Source of the DNA: Thermothielavioides terrestris NRRL 8126 | Lineage: Eukaryota; Ascomycota; Sordariomycetes; Sordariales; Chaetomiaceae | Length of the DNA: 64,000 nucleotides | Assembly: GCF_000226115.1 (NCBI RefSeq) | Contig: NC_016458.1 | Span: 4,870,001-4,934,000 of the forward strand | Reading direction: 5' to 3' | Shown here: positions 1-11,515 of the stretch, in pieces | Position numbering within the stretch: the first letter of the stretch is position 1 | How the letters are laid out: each line of letters opens with the position of its first letter | Position numbers and translations under genes: made by a program | The notes under the pieces: generated by a model | The model's input: the letters and a program-made list of their open reading frames with translations, nothing else | What the model was told of the DNA's origin: nothing | The model's database searches: none

Positions 1-38
1 CCGATTCAGCCTCTGCCATCGCCAAGCAAATTGGCCAG

Positions 39-2092
39 ATGGCGCAGAAACGGACGGTATCATACGCCGATGTCCTCAGGGGCCACAAATTGCTAGAGCC
101 TGCCGAGGCAACCCACCAGGCAGAGCCAGCAAAGGTTTGCAAGCAGACCCAAAATGATCGCGATAAGGCAACTCAGGGCAGCGACGCGGCGTTTCCTCCG
201 CTCGGGCAAGCTAAGAAGGACCCGTCCGCGATATCCCCCAGCCGCAAGGGTCGGAAAGATGTACAGCGGCAGCCGTCAAAAACTGCTTTCTCTTACGCTG
301 AAGCTGTGAAGGGAAAGTCATCAACGGTTGCCCTTAGACCCAAGAGGATCAGACCAGGCTGGGAAGTCAACACCGAGACGTCGTCGCCTTTTACCAAGTC
401 CACGGCCCCGGAGCCGGGCTTGGCCGCATCATTTCCAAGGGCAGAGGCAGGCGATTCACATGCAGAGTCCCTGCAGGGTGGCGATGTGGGTGATGGTTGC
501 TATTATGACGGAATATCTTTCCATCCTGCAGCAAGCGCACGTCGCTTGCGTATGCGGGACTCTTCATCTCAGCCACGTGCGGCGAAGAGGCCGAGCAACC
601 GCCAAATGCACCATTCGGTCCCAGGGCAACAGTGGGCGGAGGTGCAGAAAGCGGCCCCAAGATCAAATGCCATTCTACCAGCCATCTATAACCCGAAGCT
701 GCGGCGCTTCTCTGCCGGAGCCACTGCTTCATCGCATTCGTTGCGAGTTCGCTCTGCGCCTCTTCCAGATGCGTCCTCCGCACCTCCATCAGCTACGTTC
801 CGCCAAGGGTTACCAGACGATAAGGTAATCGAGGAAGCCATTCAACGGGCGATCATCGCCGAGAATAAGAGAATTGAAATGTGCAATCAGAGAGCCGACC
901 GCACCTTCGCAGCCATCGCTGCCCATGACCGGGGCGAGATCTCGTAAGTAGTGTGCTCCCGATCACCACGGCACTCTCTCAGCTGACCCATGAGCAGACT
1001 CTGGGATATGCCATACGAGTGGGACGTTCTGCTCACATGCGGCGGAAGCTCCTGGTTCGTTCATCACGACATCCTGTGCCGCGAGTCGGACTGGTTCAGG
1101 GAACGGCTGCCGCCCAAGGACCGAGTAAGTTGACAGACGAACCCCCGAATGCGATGCGACGAGACCGCCCTCTCTTTTCCGCACACTAACACACAAGCCA
1201 GAACGGCGGATACGTCACCTTCGACTGCAGCGACCTCCCGCGCGAGCAACTCGCCCACGCCTTATTCTACTTGTACAACAAGAGTCAGTCCAGTCCAGTC
1301 CCCGAACCTGCTTCCCCGCTCTCCATCCATTCCCCATCATCATCATGATCACCATCAAACCACAAACTAACACCCTCCCGATATCCAGCCGCCGCCCTCG
1401 CGCCCGCGCGCCTCACGACCGCCCTCGAGGGCGACGCCATCCGCCGCTGCGTCTTCCTGTACATCTGCGGCGCGTGCGTCAGCATCGCCTCGCTCATGGA
1501 CGCCGCGCTCGAGCAGCTCGACGAGGCGGCCTTCGTGCTGGCGTCCTTCTTCGCGCAGACCCCGCGCGCCACGCTCGAGACGCTCGACCTGTCGCGCCTG
1601 ACCTCGCCGCTGCACTTTGCGCTGCACATGGTGTACGAGCAGCAACAGCAGCAACAACAAGGCGGCGGTGGCAGTGGTAGTGGCGGTAGCAGTAGTGGTG
1701 GCAGTGGAGGCGGTGGTGGCAGTCTAGCCATGTTCCGGCTGCGGGCGGCGGTCGCGCACCTGCTGGACGCGACGCTGCTGTGGCTGGTGCTCAACGGGCC
1801 GTTCCGCGACGGCGCCTTCGCCCTGCGCTGGGTGCCCTGGCTGTACCCCAACATCGTGAGCGACAGCGTCTGGTTCCGGCGGCACGGCGTGCTGGACGCG
1901 CTGTGGGCGCTGCACGAGCGGCGGTTCGGGCTGGTGCCGGGTGGGAAGGAGAAGGAGGAGGAAAAGGAGGGCGACGAGGAGGGGCTGCCGCGCCGCGCGG
2001 CTGAGAGCCGCCGGAGGCTCTCGTCTGGTGCCGGGGGCAGCAGGGCGAGGAAGAAGAAGAAGACATCGAAGGAGAAGGAAGGGGAGAAGTAA
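39..2092 (+). CDS. BTB/POZ-domain protein (four exons)
   Basis: Spliced model: 39..943, 998..1124, 1202..1283, 1389..2092, giving 605 aa. The 54-bp first intron has GTAAGT, a CTGAC branch site and GCAG. The next two introns use GTAAGT and GTCAGT donors with CACTAAC/AACTAAC branches, and all phases join. Residues 1-301 are low complexity and carry two related motifs, SYADVLRG and SYAEAVKG. The BTB core follows, with YEWDVLLTCGG, WFVHHDILCRESDWF and a YLYNKS strand. The C-terminal part has a helical region, a QQQQQQQ plus Gly/Ser linker encoded by trinucleotide repeats, and a Lys/Glu-rich tail. BTB domains mediate dimerisation or cullin-3 adaptor contacts; the role here is unknown. The frame stays open upstream of the first ATG to the window edge, so the true start may lie outside. 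An alternative is two genes, the second starting at ATG 990. Confidence 0.7.
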
Positions 2093-4328
2093 GATTGGGC
2101 GTCCTGGCGAGACGGCGGTGGTGATGAGGGAAAAGGGGTTGAAGGTCAACAGCTCCGAAGACAGCCTCCCCTTCACCCCCGCGGTCTCGTCCGCCTGTGG
2201 TCCTTGCCCTCTTTTTCGCTTTATTTTCTCTTTCTTTACCCGAGTCATTGGCTCAGTTTGTTCACATCTCGCCGACATCACGATATTTGCGTTTGAGCCT
2301 ACCTCGGCGTCCCTCGGTTTTCGGCGTTCGGCATTCGGCGCTCTTCAGCAGGTTGGATTGTGGCGTTTACAAAAGGGGGAGGCGTCTCGACGGGTAGGGC
2401 TTTGTTTGGTCACATTGTTGGTTTACTTGCTGCATTGCATGTACAATGAGTTGGGTGGGGATATCGGGAGAGGTGTTGCTGCTTGTTATTCTGCAACACT
2501 TCTCATGTACATCCCCGAATGTTTTCGGGGCATTGTCTGAGGAAAGCTGGGAGGATTGCATTGTACGGATAGATAGCAAGCCCCTCTCCTGGATGGACGG
2601 AGGTCCGGGATTCGGAAAGTATTTGCTCAGCAGGTAGACACAGGCGCAATCATGTGCCCAATTGGCCTCGGAAGTCTCAAGGTCCTCGACCAGTGTCTGC
2701 CGAGTCCAGAGAGCGCCCTGTGCATCAGTATCTGCCATTATTGGTGGGGGAACAGGTGATGCCAACGACTGGTGGATGTGGTAGCAGTACTGGCAAGACA
2801 CGTTACGCAGCACGAGACTCACGGTAGACAACCATGCATACGACACCCTATCGGCAGCCAGTTGGAATGGTTTTACTGTCTGACTGGTACCACTTCTGAT
2901 GCATGCGGTGACACACGGCAAATGCGGTCTAAATGAGTGGTGTCCAAGGCAGAACGACCGCTCTGGGCTTCTAACGGCGCGGGGCTTCTTGTGTGAGCCA
3001 TCACTCAGGTCACCCTCAACAACCAAGTATTCAGCCCCTGGATGTGTTTGATACTCCTCGGCGGCAGCAGGACTTAATAAGCTAACAACCAACCTACCTG
3101 CTTTGTCCGTATATGCTGTGGATGCGGACGTAGTAGAGCGGCGCTGCACCAATGAATGAGGACCTAGTTCAGCCATCCGGCAAGCTCGGGCTGGGGAATA
3201 TGTACGTGTTCCCTCCCGGACTAGGCAGGAGTAAGGGAGAACTGCGGGGACCATCCCGACACAGAGTGGTAGCAACCTCGGAGGATGGGGAAGGAATGGG
3301 TGTGGACGTGGATGTGGGCGCCTAATGCTAATCGGAGCTTTATTATTGTTGTTGTTTGTCACCGCACCAGCAGGCTTCCAAGAGAATGGAGAGCCAGAAT
3401 GTCGGCTGCCGTCTGCCTGCTTGAGCAGTGCTTCGTTCCTGCCTCTCCGGCGAAGTCACGATATCCAACATGGAAGGAACGGCCCGTGACGCAGTAACCA
3501 AACAGGCTCGGAGTGAACAGGACGAAAACCCAACCTGGAAGAGATCCTGGCCCTAGTTGGCACCACCCTCCGGCCGCCACGCATAAGCACCTAACGGGAG
3601 CGTCCATGGCCACCGGTCTCGAGTTTATCGCCGTTAGCCAGAGGACGTACGGATCATGCTTTGAATCAGTGAACTACACTATTCCTGTAACTAACTTAGT
3701 AAGCGGTGCGCATTCAACACAGGTTAGGCCGCCAGCAGATGCAGGTTTCCACAGTACTCAACATACGGAGTACAACAAGGCCAGTCGTCGATCCACGCTA
3801 CCCCTCGCCAATCTCGGACTAGTGCAACCTGGTGCAAGCAAGGCATGGCCGCCGGGAGGGGCATCCGTGCGAGGTTGCCAGATCCATCTGAATCTGGGCC
3901 AATCTTGCACTGGTATTCCGTAGCTGTGGCTTCTGTGGTAGTTCTATCGTGCAGCATGGGATTGGCCAGATGCAGCTCCCAGCCGGCTCCTCAGACAACG
4001 CCTCCCTGCCAGCGAAAATGGCGACTTGAGCATTTGCGACTTGGATGTTCCCCAAGCCGCCGTGGGCTGGGATGGGAGCTTGCAGGCATCCTCCATGCAT
4101 CGGAGAAAGGTTGTGAAAAGGCCGTCTGCGAAGATGGGTGCTTCTCGCTAAGCTCGAGCGTGAATGGCGCCCGTACTTAGGTTACTCTGTGCTTCGTGTG
4201 TAGCAGTCTCTCCAACAGTTGGCTGAGCCATCAGTCGACCTTGGGCGGAGCGAGGTTCCGTCTTGACGCCGGCGGCGCCCAGGCGTACGATGCTCCTCGT
4301 ATTTCCCTAAACGAGACTAGGGGTTGGT
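2093..4328. other. Intergenic stretch, no supported gene
   Basis: About 2.2 kb of moderate-GC sequence. The longest open frame (minus strand, 3362 to 2367) begins at GTG, has no recognisable domain and a Cys/His-rich composition typical of noncoding DNA. A CAGTACT/CGGAGTAC motif pair sits at 3752-3773, related to a motif found in other intergenic regions of this window. Confidence 0.6.
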
Positions 4329-4345
4329 AGCCCGCTTCGCGGGCT
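4329..4345. repeat. 7-bp hairpin at the left edge of the AT-rich block
   Basis: AGCCCGC-TTC-GCGGGCT is a perfect 7-bp stem with a 3-nt loop, exactly where GC-normal sequence gives way to AT-rich sequence. It is followed by two direct copies of a CCACCCACTTTTT motif (about 4387-4418). It may mark the end of an inserted element. I found no matching inverted copy at the right edge near 11.3-11.5 kb, where GAAAAGGGGG-type repeats occur instead. Confidence 0.5.
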
Positions 4346-7300
4346 GCGCGTAGCTATTTCAATCCTTTTTCTTGGCAGTGCCACAACCACCCACTTTTTC
4401 TATAACCACCCACTTTTTCCACACCTACATACCCACCTTTTCTAGTGTATACGACATTCATCCTATAGAACCACGTATATCCGTTGTGGCTTAGCTTAGC
4501 GGCGTATTTGTAAGCATTTACTAATCCGTTACCTCTTTTCTAGGCTTTTCCTAGGCTTTTCCTAGGCGATTAGAGCGAGTCTAACGCGTATATAGAAGCT
4601 GCTTATATATAGAAGTAGAATCGCTATACTTTAAAACTAAAAACCTAGATCCTTCGCAACGAACCGACTAATAACTACGTCGCTATTAACTAACTAGCTA
4701 TCGAATATAATTGTATATATACTAGCTTAATCACTATATATAAATAGCGATTTTTAACGACTATTAGATACCTCCTATACTTTCGAACAACGAAGCGGAC
4801 TCGCCTCTATTATCTGTCGAAGTGGACAAAGACGTCTAATATAGCGATACCCTCTATAAGCCACTTACATCTACGTCGACTACTATAGCGATAGACGTAT
4901 AAGGGGAAGATAACGAAGCTAAAGATATAGCTATAGAAATGTAAAGAGAGGGGAATAAAGGTAGCGAAATAAAGGTCCTAGTAAGTATCTTTATAAAGGA
5001 CGTTATCCTTGAGGCTATACGAAACTTTCCTAAGCCTACAAAGTATATATAGGACCTACTAAAGTTTAAGGTATATAGCGATCTATAACAACAATGGGAT
5101 ACCAACGTTAATATACCTATAGGTAGTCTACGATGTCTATTTATAGATAGATCTTTATAATTTAGATAAGTACTACAATATCAACTTTGATTATACAACT
5201 AACTTTAAATCTCTACTAATATAAATTATAGGCAACGATCCTAATAATAGTGAATATAAGCATTATAATAAAGGTCTAGGCCTATATATAAACTACGTTA
5301 TATTGTAGGACAATATAGGTAATAGCTACTATACTAGCTACTACTACAACTTAGATAGTACTAGGTATAGCTATTTTAAAGGAAGTAGTAAGTATAGTCC
5401 TCCTAATATATCTATAATATACTTTGTAGCTAATATATATATAATAGAGTTAGAGATACCTTGTAAACGCTATATTATAAAGGATCTAACCCCTCCCCTT
5501 TCCCCTCTACTCTCCCCTTAGTCGATACCTAAGCTATATAAGTATTATACTACACTTATAAAGTGTAAGTCAGAGCTTGAAGTAGTTATCTCCTTTAAAC
5601 GTTTATACTCTATAATAGACGTATTATTTTCCGTTAGCTCCTAGTAGTTCAACGACCTATATATACTTTCGTAGCCTACTCCCTATACAATAGTAGCTCC
5701 TACTATATACCTTGTTCTAAGAGATAAGTTTATACCTCTTATCTATAATAGTCGTTATAGGGCTAGGGAGAAGGCTATACGCCTATTGAATAACGACTTT
5801 GCTATACCTACCTATTATAGCTTATATTACCTAAGAGAGAATAGACACTACGCTATATATAGCGAATTTATAAACTCTGTTAAACGCATTAACTGCTATA
5901 TCGAGCTTATTTATAAGCTCTTTCTATACCTATCTACGAAAGAAGAGTAGACTTTTATAGAGGCTCTTAAAGATATAGCTAATCTACTTAATATATCTAT
6001 AGTAGACAAACTATAGAGGAAAGAGATATGATTAAGGAACGTAAGTTATAATGAACCTACTTAATAGGTCTATAAAGGATATACTATAGAGGAGAGAAAC
6101 GTATTTACTAGCTATAGGTGCAAAGTATTATATACCTAGAGTGTAAAATCTAGAATAGTGTTGTATATATAGAATATAGAAATTTAGAATAGCGTTGTAT
6201 ATCTTAGCTATAATAGTGTTATATACCTAGACTATAGGAATTTAAAATAGCGTTTAATATAGGTATAAAGCATTAGTTAGTATATAGTATACCTTGACTA
6301 GAATAATCTATAATAGCGTTTAACAACTATATTATAATATTAGTACCTCTAGGTATACAATGTTTATAAACTTCCCGCCCTATACCCCTAAATCCAATAA
6401 ATATATATAAACATTATAAATATCTATAACCTGAGATATAGCTATATAAAACTAGCTATAAGAAAATATAGGCTCTTAAAAATCGATACTAATATAAGAA
6501 AAAGACTATCCCTAAGACTTGTTAATAGTTATTACAAAGTAAAGGCGAACTAGAAACTACCTACAAACAATAATATAAGGAAAGTCCTCCTCTAAAGAAC
6601 TCAACTTGATCTTTAGAATTATCTGCAACTGCCTAGTAAAGTCACTTATTAAGATTCGCCTTTTAATAACGGACAAAGCAAGCTAAGTTACAACCAACTA
6701 AGTCCTATTATAGAGCCTACTACTAGGGTCAAGGTTTCAAAGTAAAAGAATAGGGGCTCTAACTTTTAAAGTTAAGATAGTAGGTAAAATAGAAGCAAAG
6801 TCTAAGGAAAATAAAAAATTAGAAGACAATATAAAAGCGTTAAAATCCTTGCTATTAGAAGGGTTTTCCATTTCATTAACAAAGAGATACTAAGTTTCTT
6901 AACCTAGAACTAAAGAAATAATAGCTACATTGATAGAACTTATAGTCGTATTGCAAAGGCAAAGAATTACTTAGCTTATAAACACTGTCGAGTCTATTAT
7001 AGTGTACTTGAGTAAATGTATAGGATAGACCTAATTAACTAACTACTTTTATATAAAATAGAGTATAAAGGGGGGGAGGGGATCAATAGAGCTATAGAAG
7101 TAAGGATTATAACTTAGATCCTACAACCAATTTATAAAAGTATAGTTATCAACATTAGCTCCCTATACTCGTATATTCTCCGTTAATCTCTAGACCTATA
7201 GCTAAGGCTAAATAGACGAGTTCTATAGATAAGTTCAAACAATATAATACTTATTACCGTTGTAAACAATAGGTAGGATTTATATAAAGTCCCCCCCTAA

Positions 7301-8017
7301 TACAACTAGAACTCCTTTAAAGAGGCTATCGCAATTGTAAATATCTTGTAATATACGATCTATAGCTTCGAAGCAGTAGTAGTACTATATTAGAACCTTG
7401 TCCTAGATAATAAGCTTAGTATATTGTAAAAGAGTTGTAAGCTAAGTGTTCTTCTAAACTATATAAGTACTAGCGTCTATAATGTTGATTAGAATTTTAA
7501 AATGGCTATAAGAAGTATAGCTACTATTGAGAAGGAGAGCTATAATACCGGAAGAAGCAATGTAAAGGATGATATACCTTTATAAACAAAAGAAAGAAGA
7601 GAAACAACGATATAAAAAGGTTTTACTAATCCTACTAGTGCCTTAGATAAAAAAATAGGCTATTTCAAAGTATAAGTCGACTATAGCTATAATCTCTATA
7701 AAGAGAGCTACTTAGCTAGCGTTTAACCGAGATTAAATGCTTATAAAGAGGGCCTCCTACTATTAACGGTTATAACTAAGCTCCGCCTATAATAGAGGGT
7801 TCCGCTCTATATCCTTTTAGTAGTAACGAATAGCTAGTAAACCAAAGTTGACTAAACATTTATCGCTATTAGCTAGTAGCTAATTCAATAAAAAGAGCCT
7901 AAAGTTGAAATATAGTTCTTCTAAGTCTAGCAGGACATCTATAATATATTTGAAGTAGTATAGAAGATCGTTGTAAAAAGAATTGTAAAACTGTAACTAT
8001 AGCGCTACTAAGTCTAT

Positions 8018-8266
8018 TGTCACACGCAACTGTGGCAAGGGCACCCATGACCGCACCGCGGTCAGGGGTGACGAATGTTCCCTTAAAAAAGGGAACCTCG
8101 CCCGCAACCCCTTCGTAGAATAGTAGACTGCATCAACATACTTTTGTGACATATACTAGTGTTTAGGAGTGCCGCCTCATTAGCTGACGAGGCTGAGAGG
8201 CATTGATCTTTCTCACCCTCACACGTTTACCGCTAGATGGTTACCGATCACCATCTGCGTGTAACA
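8018..8266. mobile_element. 249-bp hairpin-rich element with inverted ends (solo LTR or MITE-like)
   Basis: This is an island of balanced base composition inside the AT-rich block. Its ends are inverted: TGTCACACGCA at 8018-8028 and TGCGTGTAACA at 8256-8266 (10 of 11 match), starting TG and ending CA as LTRs do. The flanks TCTAT (8013-8017) and TCTAC (8267-8271) look like a 5-bp target-site duplication with one transition. Inside are four hairpins: 8042-8070 (13-bp stem with one mismatch, loop ACC), 8077-8096 (perfect 8-bp stem, loop AAAA), 8174-8193 (quasi-palindrome around AGCT) and 8231-8259 (CGC/GATGGT stem). There is no open frame of note. It could be a solo LTR or a non-autonomous DNA element that arrived after the surrounding DNA was mutated, or was too short to be mutated. 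Confidence 0.6.
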
Positions 8267-9011
8267 TCTACAATGTTATTAGTAAAGAGGCTAATAGCAA
8301 AAAGCTTACGAAGGGTATACCCTATTTACTAGTTCGTAGCCTCGTCGAAGTATATAATCTAGCTCTAGTCAGAGTCGAGTAGGCTAGCTACAATGTATAT
8401 AGCTCGAAAGGTAGAATATTCGTATCCATTTATAGTCTACAAATAGGTAAACGACTAAGTACTAGGGACTAAACAAAGAAGAAGATAAAGAAAATACTGC
8501 TTACCTATAGTAGAAGGAACGTAGTATATACGCCTAATAGCAGTACTATAGATATAGGGCTTCTACTCTCGTAACCGCTTGTCCTAGACGAAGTATAAAG
8601 GAAAATCAATATAGAGGATATTGCAAATATCTTTATAGGCTACGTTATAAGTAAAGAATACTTCTAGCTCTATAGTCCTACGTTCCAACGCTTCTGTAAG
8701 CTCCTTAGGAGTGCTATCTACCTAGAAAACAATGTATTACTAATACTCGAGATAGACTAGAAGGCGATAAACAAGGGGGAACTTACGATAGGTGTGAAAT
8801 TCGAAGAGCTATATAATCGCCTCTACTAAACTAACGTATTAATATTACAAATAGGTATTAACCTTATTAAGCTAGTTACTTATAGAGAGTTGAACTATCG
8901 ACTGATTAGTCCCTTTGTAAATATATTTATATATATATTTAATAGACTTTATAGACGTATAAATCTCTATATTAATATAGGCAATATATTTATAAGAGAG
9001 ATAAAGGTTGT

Positions 9012-9045
9012 AAAGTACAACTTAATGGTTGTTAAGTTGTACTTT
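9012..9045. repeat. Perfect 14-bp inverted repeat, 6-nt loop
   Basis: AAAGTACAACTTAA (9012-9025) is followed by loop TGGTTG and its exact reverse complement (9032-9045), inside the decayed AT-rich block. A perfect stem is unexpected if both arms had been mutating independently. Confidence 0.8.
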
Positions 9046-11515
9046 GTAGCTATTGACCTTATAAGTAACTGTTTACCTAGTGTCTCAATAGTAATAGATA
9101 AGATACCTATTTTTTAGGATAATAGTCTCCTCTATAAACGCCTTTAGAAAGCGCTTCGAATAGCTCGCAATCCTTATATAAGAGTTACAAACTATACAAA
9201 GAGAGGTAGGGTTATTAGAACTATATAGCCTATAAATTATATTACTTATAATAATAGCCTACAACTAGCTATTAGGATCCTTCGCCTCCGTTGGAAGCTT
9301 AGCCTAGATAATATAGTCGACGTTGGTAAATATAAGAAATAGACGTATAAACTTTTACGAAAGGAAAAGTAAAATATAGCGATATAGAAGCCTATACTTC
9401 TAGTATTCAATAGTTTAAACAATACCTATAAACTCGCTAAATAGGTTGCTATACTAAAGCTTGTAAAGGATAGTTTGGTATTTAAGCTTAAAGATATAGC
9501 TAACAATATTAGAGTAGTCTACTATAGTCTAGCTTAGAAGAAGCTTTCGCTAGATCTCTACCTAGTTTAGGTTAGCTATAACTATAATAAATAATGTAGG
9601 ATAACCTAGCTTATAGACAATAGCTATTAAATCCTAATAGTACTAAGCAATAAAGTATAGGCCTTTAACGTAGCTTACAAATAGGACAATTCGCTACCTA
9701 AGCTTATAAACATCGCTATTACCTAGCTATAGCTAGTCCTATACTCTTTAGTACAATTCTATATATAGTTCCTTTTAGTTGTTGCAAATCTAATGTAGCT
9801 TTTACTAATTGCTTATAGCCTAAAAGTCCACTAAGAACTGCTAGAACAACTAGCGAAAAAGGAAAGGCGTTTAGCTATAACCTACGTAAAGATATAATAG
9901 ATACCAACACTACTACCTAAACTTAATACTTAGTTGAGTATAGCCTTACCTTTAGCCGTTATAGAGCTATAAGCCCTAGTAAAAGCTAGGATCTTTAAAT
10001 AGAAATATCAAAGGATAGGCCAATAGGAAATAGGTAGAGTAATATAGGTAAATATAGTACTAGGCCTATATAGAGCTATCGTCTAAGCAGTATATAAGGA
10101 CGACATTGCGAAAATTAGGCCCTAAATTCTCCTCTAGAATAAGAATAGCTACCTTATCTACTATTAGTAGATTCTTATAGCAACGGTCGTAACTATAGCT
10201 ATAGTCTATAACTAAATGCAACTAAGGTATAATTACGACTTACAATATAGCTAGGCTCTAAAGAAAGTGCTCCTTTGCAATTAAATAGATACGAATAAAG
10301 GGGTTATATTAATAGAGAAAGTCTATAAAGCGTATTATAAAATTGTAATCGGAGTCTATAAAGAAGAAAGTTCGATATATAACAATAGCCTACAGATTAT
10401 AAAAAAAAAGCTAAGTATACTAAGAAGGCTTTTTAAGTACCTCTATAAAAGGGCTAGCAATATAATATAGGACGCTATAGATTTAAAAATCTATAGGCCT
10501 ACTACTATAAACGTTGTAAGTAGTTTAATTTATAAAAATAGAAGTGAATATAAAAGCTAAGTTATAACAATAAAGATTATTATAAAAATAAGACCCCTAA
10601 GGATCTTATATATACAATAGGTAGTTAAAGAAGTATAAAAGACAGTAGCTTAATAAGAAAGAAACATCGCTCTATAGGCAATAGGAGCTAAATATAGGAT
10701 TTATAGCTATAGAATTCTATAGTACTAAAGAGTATTAGCTAAGGAAGAAGATATAACAAATATATAAATGTATACTAAGACGCTCATCTATCTAATATAA
10801 TATACTACATTTAGTATACTCGACGTCTATTAGACTAAGATTATACAATGCAACAGTTATATTGCCTATATAGACGTTAGCAATATATAGTAGTATAGGA
10901 TAGTAGAGTAAGATTACGAATGTTATATAACCTATAAGAGGTAGCTAACTAGTAGGAACTATAGAATCGAGAGGTGGGAGGAGCTTAGGAGGGTCGAGAG
11001 CGTGAGCATAGCTACGCCTATGTACGTAACTACTATTATAAAAGACGTATATAGTATAAGGTACGCTATTGCAATAGGTCTAAAAGTCTAATAGTGGCTT
11101 ATATATATAGCAACGGTTATAGAACGTAGACTAAGAAGTAGGAGGTTGGCGAAGAGGAGGTATATCGAGACACAAAGTGCAGTAGATCCAGAGAAGCGTA
11201 GCGATAAGAGAAAAGGGAGGAGGAGAGAGAGCAAAAAATTTTATATACCTAGAAAAGAGAGAGGATCTAGAAAAGGGGGAGCCGAGCTTTTTCTATAAAA
11301 TTTATATATCTAAAAAGGGGGCTCGCACATCCGAAAAGGGGTAAGCGAAGCAAGGGGGAAAAAGCGCTAACAGACCTATACTCTATAGCTGTTATCTATT
11401 AACGGATATAGAAGATAGAGAGCAATAACAATTAGTTAAGGGAGACCCCTGTTTTATAGCTTAAAGGACCATCGCCTTATAGTAAAATTAAGAGCCGTTG
11501 TATAGTATATATATT

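Larger units (their letters stand above)
4329..11515. repeat. AT-rich, RIP-like block (decayed repeats)
   Basis: Base composition changes abruptly near 4.35 kb and recovers near 11.5 kb. In between the DNA is dominated by TA, CTA, TAG and TATA, with few CA or TG dinucleotides. That is what C-to-T change at CpA on both strands would leave. Open frames are short and ended mostly by TAG, as expected when TGG Trp codons become TAG. Stretches such as about 5705-5950 still read as protein-like sequence with a few internal TAGs, so the block probably derives from transposon coding sequence. I could not recognise reverse transcriptase, integrase or transposase motifs. RIP is known from related fungi; its action here is inferred from composition. 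Confidence 0.85.

Noticed and set aside
39..947. Separate 302-residue gene at the window start
   Set aside because: Its stop codon lies within a good intron that fuses it in phase with the BTB exon; one gene is the simpler model.
2367..3362. 331-codon minus-strand open frame
   Set aside because: Starts at GTG, the first ATG is about 36 codons in, has no domain or splice signals, and the composition is noncoding-like (Cys/His-rich, no bias).
8890..9117. 75-codon frame in the AT-rich block
   Set aside because: Ile/Asn/Tyr/Leu-rich, as expected from TA-rich noncoding sequence; no domain and no homologous context.
4329..11515. Terminal inverted repeats bounding the whole AT-rich block
   Set aside because: I compared both edges by eye and found only general CCCC/AAAA-type similarity, not a defined inverted or direct repeat.
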